A stretch of 64,000 bases of DNA. It comes from Aliamphritea spongicola (GTDB lineage: Bacteria > Pseudomonadota > Gammaproteobacteria > Pseudomonadales > Balneatricaceae). Position 1 is the stretch's first letter, and each line of letters starts with the position of its first letter. Position numbers and translations under genes: made by a program. Of this stretch, positions 53,022 to 62,972 are shown piece after piece. Under the pieces are notes generated by a model, which saw nothing but the letters and a program-made list of their open reading frames with translations, was not told the DNA's origin and ran no database searches. The stretch spans positions 3,968,001-4,032,000 of the forward strand of contig AP025283.1 of assembly GCA_024347235.1 (NCBI GenBank), read 5' to 3'.

Positions 53022-54202
53022 ATGACAAAAAAACTGATGAGCTCGTAAAACGAAAAGTAACCGATGAGAATGTAATTACCGGCGAAGCACTGAACTGGGA
53101 TATCTTTTCCTCAGCGGGATCACTGCTGCTTTCAAAAGGCCATGTGATAAAAAGCGACAGCCAGATCACCCAACTGATTGCCCGGGGAGCCTGTTATTAC
53201 TGTTCACCTGAAGAAGTGGCCAGCACAGACAAAAAGGCCGAGATCCTAATGAGCCGGCAGTCAGTTTTCTGATTATCAACACATTACTTGATCATCTGAA
53301 AATGCTTTCGCCATTCTGCACGAAGAAAACGACCCTACCTTTATCAACCGGATCATGCGCATCGCACTGGATATCCAGTATGCCTGTGATGAAAACACCG
53401 ACGCCATGGTTGGCAGTATTCAGCTCAATCAGGAAGCCCCTAATTTTCTTGCTCACCCGCTGCACAATGCCATTTTGTGTGAAGCAGCCTGTCGCCGTCA
53501 GGGTAAAGGCCCGCTGGACCGTTTACCGATTCTGGTTGCAGCCCTGACCCAGAATATTGGCATGCTCGAAATCCAGGAACAGGTATTTCATCAGGAAGAA
53601 GCCCTCAGCGAAGAACAGCAGAAAATCATTACTGAGCATCCACAAACCGGCCATGACCTGCTGATTAGCCACGGAGTAACTGAAAAACGCTGGTTAACGG
53701 CGGTCCACCAGCACCATGAACGTATAGATGGCAGCGGTTACCCTTCAGGCATTCGCGGAGAAGATCTCAGCGAAGACGCCAAGCTGCTGGCGATTACCGA
53801 TAACTACACAGCCCTGATCCGCCCGCGGGCTTATCGCAGCAGAATTCTGCATAAAGATGCTCTGCGGCAAATGCTGCAGCAGCGCGGCAGCTCCATTGAC
53901 GGCGACCTGGTTACCCTGCTGATAAACGCCATCGGTATATATTCACCGGGCAGCCTGATTGAACTGACAAGCGGTGAGGTCGGTATCGTTACCCGGCTGA
54001 CAAAGAAACTTGATGAACCCCGCGTTCGCCTGATCACTGATGCCCGGAAACACCCCTCTGAAATCGGGGACGAAATCCCTACCGGGGTGAAACAGGCCTG
54101 ACCATTAAAAACATGCTCTGCGCAAAAGAAAATCAGCATCTACTGAAAGACCTGCGAACCGTCTGGCCCATGCAACACCCGCTGGCACGGGACGAAATGT
54201 AA
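53022..54202 (+). CDS. HD-GYP domain protein with degenerate HD motif (about four frameshifts)
   Basis: 394 residues after correction. An N-terminal region of about 120 residues (ITGEALNWDIFSSAGSLLLSKG is a common lead-in to HD-GYP domains) precedes an HD-GYP domain. The GYP half is intact: HHERIDGSGYP, EDAKLLAITDNYTAL. The metal-binding HD pair that should read HDIG is instead QNIG. Phosphodiesterase activity is therefore doubtful, and the protein may only bind c-di-GMP or partners. Missing bases: an A in the A7 run near 53025-53031, one near 53262, an A near 53304 and one near 54102, the last adding 35 residues (GLTIKNMLCAKENQ and onward). Start at ATG 53022 is uncertain, as no good ribosome-binding site is seen. 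Confidence 0.78.
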
Positions 54203-54383
54203 TCTTCGCCTCTCTTCACCCGCATCTTTCCTGCACTTACCGGGAAAGCTGATTGTCAGTTTTCGCCCGTAATCTGTCACCTGTGCCCGTCGCTGATCTT
54301 CATATCCTCTTATAGGCTAAGGCTTTTATTTTTGTAGCGTATTCAGGCTGCAAATAACATTATCTGCTTTGCGAGGGCACCCG

Positions 54384-55030
54384 ATGGCCACACTTATGCA
54401 TGCACCGTTAACCTGTTCACTGGCTGCTCGTATAGCAGCCGCAGAAGGCGGTGTTTCCTGAATACTGAATACCTGAACCTGCGGACCAAAACACTGGAAA
54501 ACGGCTCCTCCCTTTATGACATAAATCCACTTGGGCAGGTATCCGTACTGCGGTTTGATAACGGTGAAATTCTGACGGAAACCTCCACCTGCCTGCTGTG
54601 GATTCAGTCACAGTCGGAAAACAGCCACTTCCACCGTTCTCCGAATGACCCGGAATACTTTCAAATGCTGCGCTGGATCGCCTTTTGCGCCACAGAGCTG
54701 CATAAGCAGATTTTCCGGGTTGTTTTCTACCCGGAAGCCACCGACAGCGTCAAAGATAAAATCCGCGACCTGGCTCCGCTGCGTTTTGAAGTGCTGAATA
54801 ACCATCTGGCTGACAGAGAGTTTTTAGTAGGAGACAGCTTTTCTGCCGCCGATGCCTACCTGACCTGGTTCTTTGTACTGGCAGAAAATGCCCGCCTGAA
54901 CCCTTCTGAATATGAGCATCTGAATGCTTACCGAGAACGGATGCTGGCCCGTCCTCTGATCAAAGCACTGATCGAAAGTGACCGCCTGAAAGACCGGGAA
55001 ATGAATCAGCAGATCATCCCGGAAATCTGA
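54384..55030 (+). CDS. Glutathione S-transferase family protein (one frameshift)
   Basis: A 215-residue soluble protein with a thioredoxin-like N-terminal domain (MHAPLTCSLAARIAAAEGG, then the cis-proline turn GQVSVLRFDNGEILTETSTCL) and an all-helical C-terminal domain with FLVGDSFSAADAYLTWFF, the GST capping motif. It probably conjugates glutathione to an electrophile or binds ligands. ATG 54384 follows GAGGGCACC. One C is missing near 54454-54456; repair joins EGGVS to LNTEYLNL. It is convergent with the chemoreceptor gene. Bases 54203-54383 before it contain no gene and probably its promoter. Confidence 0.83.
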
Positions 55031-55041
55031 AGCCGATAACC

Positions 55042-55076
55042 AAAGCCCGCCGCAGTTAAAACTGCGGCGGGCTTTT
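55042..55076. terminator. Bidirectional terminator between GST and chemoreceptor
   Basis: A 15-16 bp perfect stem (AAAGCCCGCCGCAGT / ACTGCGGCGGGCTTT) with a very short A-rich loop and flanking A and T runs. Confidence 0.92.
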
Positions 55077-55100
55077 CCCAACCGTCTGATCAGCCAGGGA

Positions 55101-58100
55101 TCAGAATTCTTCCCACTCGTTACCACCACTCTGAACCAGATCCGCCGGGCGGCTGCTCTTCTGCTTCAGCGGGGACTCAACATCACGCTGTTCAGTGGCT
55201 GATCCCATCAGCTTGCTGAGGGCATCATTTTTGCCACTGTATCAGGCACGTTTCCGGCATCATCTACCGAGAAGAAGGCAATCAGGTCCATCATTTGCTG
55301 AGACTGCTGGTTCACAGACTCACTGGCCGCAGCGGTTTGTTCCACCAGTGCCGCATTTTGCTGAGTACCTTCATCCATTGAACCAATGGCAATGTTCACC
55401 TGTTCAATACCGCTGGCCTGCTCCTGACTGGCAGATGCAATTTCCGACACGATATCACTCACTTCTTTGATCGATTTAACAATCTGTTCCAGTGACTCTC
55501 CGGACTCGCCAACCAGACGGGTACCCTCTTCCACCTTCACCACGCTTTCGTTAATCAGATCCTTAATATCTTTAGCAGCGCTGGCGCTGCGCTGTGCCAG
55601 GCTACGTACTTCAGAAGCAACCACTGCAAAGCCCCGGCCCTGCTCGCCGGCACGGGCAGCCTCAACGGCGGCGTTCAGTGCCAGAAGGTTAGTCTGGAAA
55701 GCGATCTCATCAATCACACCGATGATCTCAACAATCTGCTTACTGCTCTGGTTAATGGTCGACATTGCTTCAGCAGATTCAGTGGCAACCCGGCCACCCT
55801 GCTCCGCCTGATCCCGTGCACCGCTGGCCAGCTCACTGGCTCTGCGGGCGTTATCCGCATTCTGTTTAACCGTTGCAGTCATCTCTTCCATGCTGGAAGC
55901 GGTTTCTTCAAGGCTGGCGGCCTGATCTTCCGTCCGCTGGCTCAGTACGGTATTACCCTGAGCGATCTCACCGGCACCATGACTGATCTGCTGACCACTG
56001 GAACGAATATTCGTCACCGTATCACTGAGCTGATCCATGGTGGTATTCAGTGCCCGGTCAAGGGCTTCAAACTCACCCTGAAGTCACCTTCCATCCGCTC
56101 CCGCAGATTACCCTGAGCCAACTCAGACAATACCCGGCGTACTTCTTTAATTGGCACAACCACGGTATCCAGCATCTCATTAACACCTTCACTGATGGTT
56201 TTCATAAAGCCATCATAGTTTGAGGTGTCCAGACGCTCATCCAGTTCACCGGCAACGGAACGTGCGATCAGTGCTTCAACCTGATTCTCGGCATCCAGTT
56301 GCTCAGTAATATCAGTCCATTCAACCACGGTACCCAAACGCTGGCCTTCTTCATTCACTACAGGATTTGCGATCAAACTGAAGTGACGGTTGCCAATCTG
56401 GATATTGGTCCGGTAAGTCGATGTCAGTTTTTCCAGTAACTGATCCTGCAGGTTTTCATCGGTTAAGATCTTACCGAAGCCAGCACCCTGCAATGCATCA
56501 ACATCAAAATCAGGGATATCGTTACGGATAGCCTCTTCGGCACTGCGCAACATACTTTTCACGGCAGGGTTCAGGTAAATCAGCTGACCACTGGTATCCG
56601 CCAGCATGACATTACTGGAAACGTTATCCAGCGCCACTTTAATGCGCAGTGCCGACTCAGCCTTCGCTTTACTTTCATTCAGCTCGCACCCCAGCTTAAT
56701 TTGCATACTGGTCAGGGCACGTAATACATCACCAATCTCATCCGCCTGACTCAGGTCTGCCCGGGTCGTAAAGTTACCACTGGAAATGGCTTCAAACATA
56801 TTCACAGCCTTATCCAGCGGCTGAGTAATTCCACGGACTGTCCGCCAGTAAAGGAACAGCGCCAGAATAATAATCAGCGACACGACGCCAAGCTCGATGG
56901 CCTGAGTGATGCGCAAATCAGTCGTCCGGTCATTAAGCAGATAATTTAACTGATGCTCGGACTCATCGAACAGCGCAAAAATATGGTTGATGACTTCTGT
57001 TCCCTGGCTGAAATAAGCATCGCTGCTGACGGTTATCACACCGCGGGACAGCAGCTGAGTATCGACCAGATGCAGGTAGTCTTTGCTTCACGCAGTACTC
57101 CGTCAACATCGCCTTTCAGGCTCGCCTCGAGCTGCGGATTCGCTTTGAATAAAGACTTGTAGCGGTCATCAATGTCGTGAATATATTTTTCAACCAGGCC
57201 GTGCAGGGAAAGCACGGTGTCACGCTGGGACGCTTCAAGCACACCGGAAGAAATGGCTGCGGCACCGGTCCCACGCATAATGCCTAAGGTATCTGCCAGA
57301 GGTAATAATTCATTAACGGTCAGACTGATCAGCAGTGACGAATCCAGATTCGGATCAACCGCCATGCCGGATTTATCCGAAATATGCACAATGAATTCAA
57401 ACAGGGAATTAATCATTGCATTGTGGCGTGCGAAACTTTGCTGCGCGTTCAGGCTTCCTAACTGGCTTTCCAGGGCTGGCCACTGGGCTTTCAGCGTCTG
57501 CCATTCAGCATCCAGCTTAAGCTCCGAACCATACTCAAGGTTTACCTGATCAATCTGGCTGATACTGGCCGTAATATTACTTTTCAGCTCAGCTAAACGG
57601 CCCGCCTGATTAATATCACCGTTTTTATACGCGGCAGTCCGCCCCGGTGTTCCGCAAGATTCTGCTGCAGGGTACGTAACGGCATAATAAATTCCACACC
57701 GTGCACTTCATCCTGCGCTTTAGTAATTTCACTGTTCTGCTCTGCAACCACCAGGAACAGCAATGCCAGCAACGGAATCAGTACCATTGCCAGTGAGAAA
57801 GATAACTTCTGAAACAACTTCCAGCGGGAGAAAAGTTCAGCCGTTGCCAGCGACTGGCGGCATGCAACGTAGCCTTTCCTGCATTGATATCGCGATACAG
57901 GGTATCTGCTGCATCGATATCCTGTCGGCTGGGTTTGGAGCGCACTGACATATAACCGCTGACACGGCCATTTTCCCTGATCGGTGTGACATTAGCCTGT
58001 ACCCAGTAGTAATCACCGTTCTTACAACGGTTTTTCACCATGCCAATCCAGGGTTGTTCTGCGTTAAGGGTATCCCATAAGTCCTGAAATGCCGCCGGTG

Positions 58101-58284
58101 GCATATCCGGATGGCGCACTACATTGTGGTTTTTCCCGATCAGCTCATCCAGTGTAAAACCACTGATATCCACGAAGTCCTGATTACAATCGGTTATAAC
58201 TCCTTTCAGGTCAGTCTTGGAGACCAGCTCCTGACCTTCCTGCATCATGACTTCCGTTTCAGTAACCGGCATATTGATCTTCAT
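55101..58284 (-). CDS. Aer-like methyl-accepting chemotaxis protein with two PAS regions (five frameshifts)
   Basis: A 1,062-residue receptor after correction. Start at 58284 (ATG behind GGGAGAG). Order: an N-terminal Aer-type PAS domain (residues about 15-125; [26 protein letters not shown]), a membrane helix near [14 protein letters not shown] (about 155-175), and a sensory region of about 200 residues. A second helix ([14 protein letters not shown]), a HAMP-like linker, a second PAS and the signalling hairpin with [26 protein letters not shown] tip ([15 protein letters not shown]) follow. The last five residues are EWEEF, matching the xWxxF tether that recruits CheR and CheB. Missing bases near 57858, 57643, 57080, 56086 and 55241. 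It probably senses redox or oxygen through the PAS domain. Confidence 0.87.
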
Positions 58285-58555
58285 GCACACTCTCCCGTGG
58301 ATTTTTCCAGCAACCTTTCCGAACTTAATTGTTCTCCTGCCCGGCTCCTGAAGGAACCGTGTCCGGAATTTCTATTGGATGTAATCAGGCATCGCCTGCA
58401 GCCGTGTTACCTCCATCACCCCGGGTAAATCACGGTTTACATCCGCATACAGCATAGGAGGGTTAGCGGCACTTTGAATAGCGACACGGCCATTTGATTG
58501 ACCATTTTGGGAGAACTCTGATTTTTGCCTTATGAAAGGGAAAAAGCTACAAATC

Positions 58556-58581
58556 ATCAGGGTAAGCAGCCTTACCCTGAT
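58556..58581 (-). terminator. Terminator after trmK-like gene (minus strand)
   Basis: Perfect 11-bp stem ATCAGGGTAAG / CTTACCCTGAT with a four-base loop, 63 bases after the stop; read leftward it is followed by a T-rich stretch including TTTTT. The rest of 58285-58644 contains no gene I can recognise. Confidence 0.7.
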
Positions 58582-58644
58582 AAGTAAAATACCTCTGAAA
58601 CATACCTGCGAAGCTGAATTGCTGTTGACGGTCAAATGTCTCTG

Positions 58645-59309
58645 TCACACATCAGGCAGTAAACGCCGATACGCTTCCAGTTCGGCACTGACATCCTGCT
58701 GAGGGTTACAGGCCATACGCCGGTAGTGATTCAGGGTTTGCTGTAAATAGGTCAGGTGAACCGAATCTGAGAAGTTCCACATCTGTTCCCCACCGGCGTG
58801 ACAGGCTCGCAGGCAGCAGCAGACACATGCAGAATTTCATAAAAACGTTGTTTATCTTCCACCAAGGTTTCGCTGATCAGGCCCAGCGACAGATCCGCCA
58901 GCGCCCTGCGTACTTTATACGTGTGATAAACCGGGCATAACAGAAACTCAACAGACACATTCGGCTGCGACTGACAGATAGCCGTCACCAGATCCATCAG
59001 AAGATCACCGCCGACACCGGCAATGATTACCAGCTGCGGTTTCCCGGCCTGCGTATAGTTGCTCAGGGGTAACCGGGCAACATCCAGACAATGTACCTGC
59101 CAGCGCTTCCCGCTGTATGTCTGTTGCAGATGCGCTTCCAGCTGAGTCATCAGTGCCGGTACCACATCCACAAAGTGGACACAGTCTGCCTGACCACGGT
59201 CCAGTAATAACTGTCCCAGCAAACCGTGATCGCAGCAGCAGTCCCAAATATGGGAATAATGGTCGCGAACCATCTCACTGAGCTGGTGTAGCCGCCGGCT
59301 GACTTTCAT
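58645..59309 (-). CDS. trmK: TrmK-like tRNA (adenine-N1)-methyltransferase family (one frameshift)
   Basis: A 221-residue SAM-dependent Rossmann methyltransferase after correction. The SAM motif region is WDCCCDHGLLGQLLL (about residues 22-36). VHFVDVVPALM carries the acidic residue expected to hold the SAM ribose, and IIAGVGGDLLMDLV is the TrmK hallmark. The bacterial TrmK family methylates N1 of A22 in tRNA; the gammaproteobacterial members are assigned by homology. One G is missing in GGGG at 58790-58793; repair restores VGEQMWNFSDSVHL and about 45 C-terminal residues. It stands alone, divergent from the chemoreceptor at 59738. Confidence 0.75.
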
Positions 59310-59737
59310 CCGAAAATTCTCTCAATACAATGAAGAAGCGGCTCAGTTTACCTCACCGGATGCCACACGTCATAAGCCTTATTTCTGCCTTTCATACCGC
59401 CAAAAACATCCGCAGACAGCTGATTTTTCATAATGGGTAGATCAATTCTTAAGCATTCAACTTTAGTCGTGCTTTCTTGATAAATATCAAAAATTGAGCC
59501 GCAATACTGTGAAACACTTCCCGTACACATATTGTTTTTAAAAGACTTTTTGCCAGACAAACGCACACACAATTTGGGTTATAAAGTATACAAACGCTGG
59601 TTTAAATGCATTGTATATAATGTATTATCCCTTCTGTAGCACGCGATGGACCGCTGGCACCCGACGGCCAGTAAACCTATGCAGTCCAGCAATAAAAATG
59701 TTGTTTTCATAGATTAGGTCTCCCCTAAGGAGCTGTT
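59310..59737 (+). promoter_or_regulatory. Leader/promoter region of NIT-type chemoreceptor with nested hairpins
   Basis: 428 bases without a convincing gene. Near the receptor, TGGAC (59647-59651) pairs with GTCCA (59684-59688) around an inner CTGGC (59654-59658) / GCCAG (59667-59671) hairpin. Closer still, TTAGG / CCTAA and an anti-Shine-Dalgarno CTCC overlap the ribosome-binding site TAAGGAG. The layout could be a structured 5' leader that controls translation; I could not match it to a known riboswitch class. Confidence 0.4.
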
Positions 59738-61721
59738 ATGTCTTTTTCAGGAATCTGTCTATCAGATCCAAACTGCAACTCATCATTCTGCTGCCCTTAA
59801 GCATTTTGTGTTTATGCATGGCCAGTATCCTTACCGACAAATACACCATTGTTACTGATGACCAGAAAGCATCTGATCTCATTCAGCTGTCGGTTGCTGC
59901 CAGTGAACTGGTACATGAAGTACAAAAGGAACGTGGTGCATCAGCCATCTATCTGGGGAGTAAAGGCCAGCGCTTTAAAACCGAGCTTGGCAACCAGCGC
60001 CGTAACACTGATACAGCTCTGAAAGCATACAAAACCGTCGTTGCTGATATTCTCGCCAAACATGAAGAAGGCGGGCTTCGTCAGACTCTGGATGCCATCA
60101 GTGCAGATCTGAACCAGCTGGAAAACATGCGCGGTAAAATTTCTTCCGTGAATATTCCCTCCCTCAGGCGATCGGCTTCTTAACGGCCCTGAACGGAAAA
60201 ATGCTCAACATCACCGCCGGTTTATCAGACATGGTCGCGGACGTTGATATTGCAAACCGGGCCTCTGCTTACTTTTACATGATGCAAAGTAAAGAACGGG
60301 CAGGCATCGAGCGGGCAGTTCTTAGCGGTGTTTTTGTGAAAGACGTGGCAACAGCCACAGAGAAAGAAAAGTATATTTCCTGGGTGTTGAGCAAGCCGCC
60401 CTGATGCAGGTCTTCCGCAAGTTTGCCACGCAGGCAAACCAGCAGGAAGTAAACCGTATTTTGCAGAACCCGGCGGTTGCTGAAGTTAACCGTATGCGCC
60501 AGATCGCCTGGGCAGCCGAGAGCAACTTTAACGTTGATGCGAGCACCTGGTTTAAACAGGCAACCAACCGTATTAACCTGCTCAAACAGGGTGAAGATAC
60601 CCTGTCGGCAGACCTGATAAGCCTGGTGAACAGCAAAAAGATGCGGCTAACAATATTTTCTATACCGTGCTGATTGCGGCCATTCTGGTTATCAGCGCCA
60701 CCATCGCACTGAGCGTACTGACCCAGCGTCAGATTGCCCTGCAATTGAAAGACATCATTGAAGGCCTGACTCAACTGGGTGAACACTCTAACCTGCGTGT
60801 CAAAGTGACACCCCGCAGCGAAGATGATCTGGGCCGTCTGGCGGTGATCTTCAACAATATGGTAGACGGTATACGTAAACTGGTAGATAACATCCAGCAA
60901 GCCGGCCACAGCATGCAAAACACTGTGGATACCATGCAGACTGTCTCCAGCGATGTCCGTACCCAAATGGTCAGTGGCCAGGATCAGACCAACATGGTGG
61001 CCGCGGCCATGTATGAAATGGCGGCATCTATTCAGGAAGTGGCATCTAACTGTTCCATGGCAGCGGATCAGTCCAATGCGACCAACATTTCCGCGGAATC
61101 CGGCAAAGAACTGCTGCAAAAACCCGTGAAGATGTAAACACGTTGGATAACACCCTGCTCGAAACCCGGGATATCATCGGCCAGGTCGCCAGTGACAGTG
61201 AAGAAATCGGCAGCGTGCTGGACGTGATCAAAGGCGTTTCAGAACAGACTAACCTGCTGGCGCTGAATGCTGCCATTGAAGCCGCACGTGCCGGTGAACA
61301 GGGCCGTGGATTTGCGGTGGTAGCGGATGAAGTACGCACCCTTGCACAGCGTACCCGGGAATCAACTATCCGCATCGAAGAAATGATCGACAAGCTGCAG
61401 AACGGCAGCCAGAAAGCGGTTAATGCCATGACCCAGAGTCAGGAAAAAGCGGTGGCGACCCATGAAAGCATCGGTTCCCTTGTTGAGCAGCTCACCGGCA
61501 TTATCGACCAGATCTCTACCATTAACGATATGAATACCCAAAATGCGGCGGCCACTGAGGAGCAGTCAGCCACGGTTAATGAAATTAACGACAATATTCA
61601 GGAAATTCAGCAGCGTTATAACGACAGCGCAGACAGCATGGAACAGCTGAGTGCCAGTTCTGACGGGGTACAAAATACCTCACAGCAGCTCAGCGCAAGC
61701 GTACAGCGCTTCCAGGTATAG
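59738..61721 (+). CDS. Methyl-accepting chemotaxis protein with NIT sensor (five frameshifts)
   Basis: A 662-residue chemoreceptor after correction. ATG 59738 follows TAAGGAGCTGTT. It has a first membrane helix ([18 protein letters not shown]), a periplasmic NIT (nitrate/nitrite-sensing type) domain of about 300 residues with [24 protein letters not shown] start (VQKERGASA) and [15 protein letters not shown], and a second helix ([18 protein letters not shown]). A HAMP domain and a signalling domain with tip [19 protein letters not shown] follow. There is no C-terminal CheR tether. Missing bases near 59745, 60170, 60389, 60649 and 61126, all in short runs. It probably reports nitrate, nitrite or a related signal; the ligand is inferred from the domain only. 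Confidence 0.85.
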
Positions 61722-61738
61722 CCGGATAAGTAACTGAT

Positions 61739-61778
61739 AAAGCACATGAATGCCCAAGCTGGGCTATTCATGTGCTTT
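61739..61778 (+). terminator. Terminator after NIT chemoreceptor
   Basis: A long stem AAAGCACATGAAT / ATTCATGTGCTTT with an inner CCCA / TGGG extension, 17 bases after the stop. Bases 61779-62013 after it contain no recognised gene and probably the promoter of the peroxidase. Confidence 0.9.
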
Positions 61779-62013
61779 AAATACCTGATTTTTCCGGCAA
61801 TCGTTACCTGTACACTTCGTAAGGACATTTATCCGTTATACAAAACTGCCCGAAACGGCAGCAAAGGCATAGAAAAACTGCCGGTATATACATAATCTGA
61901 ACAAATACCGTAAAGCCGGTGATCCCCACAGGCTTTATCAGGCGGACTGCAGTGAAACACTGTAGCCGCAGTATGAATACTAATAAAAACACAGATACAT
62001 ACGGACCCATTCA

Positions 62014-62972
62014 TTGCGGCAGAGAGTCTTTCAACTAACCTCCCTGATATGGATATTGGCATTACAGCTGCTTCTTGCTGGGATCAGCTACGCCCGCGAG
62101 CCGGTATCTGCCGTCCGGTATCCGGTCAAGATCACGCCGGAAATGCTACTGGGGAAAAACTTTTCTTTGAGCCGTTGTTATCTGAAAACCGGAAAACCAG
62201 CTGTGCATCCTGCCACCTGTTTTCCCACGGCGGCAGTTACCCACAGGCAAAAACCCCATGCACAACGGCAATAAAAGCCGTTATAACTCTCCTTCTATTT
62301 TCAATCTGTCGCAAAACTATCCGCTGGGCTGGGAAGGCCAGCTGATTTCCATGCAGGAACAGATGCACAGCCTGGTCGCCAAACAGGCAAAAATGGGCCT
62401 GAACTGGGACAACATTGAGAACCGCCTGAGACAGCAGCCAGCCTATGATGCACAGTTTTCCCGGCTCTATCCGGAAGGGATTACCCGGGAGACAATTACT
62501 CAGGCACTGGTCACGTATCAGCTAGCCCTGACCACCCCTCTGCCTTTGATGACTTTCTTCAGGGGATGAAAACGCCATCAGTGAAGACGCCAAACTCGGC
62601 TACGAGCTGTTTAAACGCTACGGATGCGCATCCTGCCATCAGGGGCAGAAGATCGGCGGTAATCTGTTACAGAAGATCGGCGTGATTGAACCCTATGCCT
62701 ATGATCCGGACGACAGCTCTCATGCCAGCCTTGGTCGCTATAACACCACCGAAAATGAAGCGGATATTCAGGTATTCAGGGTCCCCAGCCTGCGTAACGT
62801 CGCCGAAACGCCGCCTTATTTCCATGACGGCTCAGTCAGCACCCTTGAAGAAGTCGTCACCCTGATGGCCAGACATCAGCTGGGCCGTGAAATCCCGGCG
62901 TCTGATATCGATCTGATCGTTGCATTCCTGCAAAGCCTCAGCGGTTCACCTCATCCGACACTAATGCCATGA
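62014..62972 (+). CDS. Di-heme cytochrome c peroxidase-like protein (about four frameshifts)
   Basis: About 320 residues after correction. A signal peptide (LIWILALQLLLAGISYA|RE) leads to a periplasmic protein with two c-type heme sites, CASCH at about base 62207 and CASCH at about 62630. KNPMHNGNKSRYNSPS and FRVPSLRNVAETPPYFHDGS are hallmarks of bacterial CCP/MauG-type peroxidases, which reduce H2O2 with electrons from cytochromes. Missing bases: an A near 62156-62160, an A near 62250-62254, a C near 62533-62536 and a G near 62564-62567. The start is unsure: TTG 62014 gives the shortest sensible signal peptide, and ATG 61974 with one more indel is possible. Its stop overlaps the start of the GGDEF gene (ATGA at 62969-62972). 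Confidence 0.82.

Noticed and set aside
59348..59572. Small minus-strand open frame before the NIT chemoreceptor
   Set aside because: 74 residues with no recognisable domain and no good ribosome-binding site, in an AT-rich promoter region.
59640..59690. c-di-GMP (GEMM) riboswitch in front of the chemoreceptor
   Set aside because: It shares a CACGC-like start, but the conserved GEMM core and tetraloop-receptor elements are not found.
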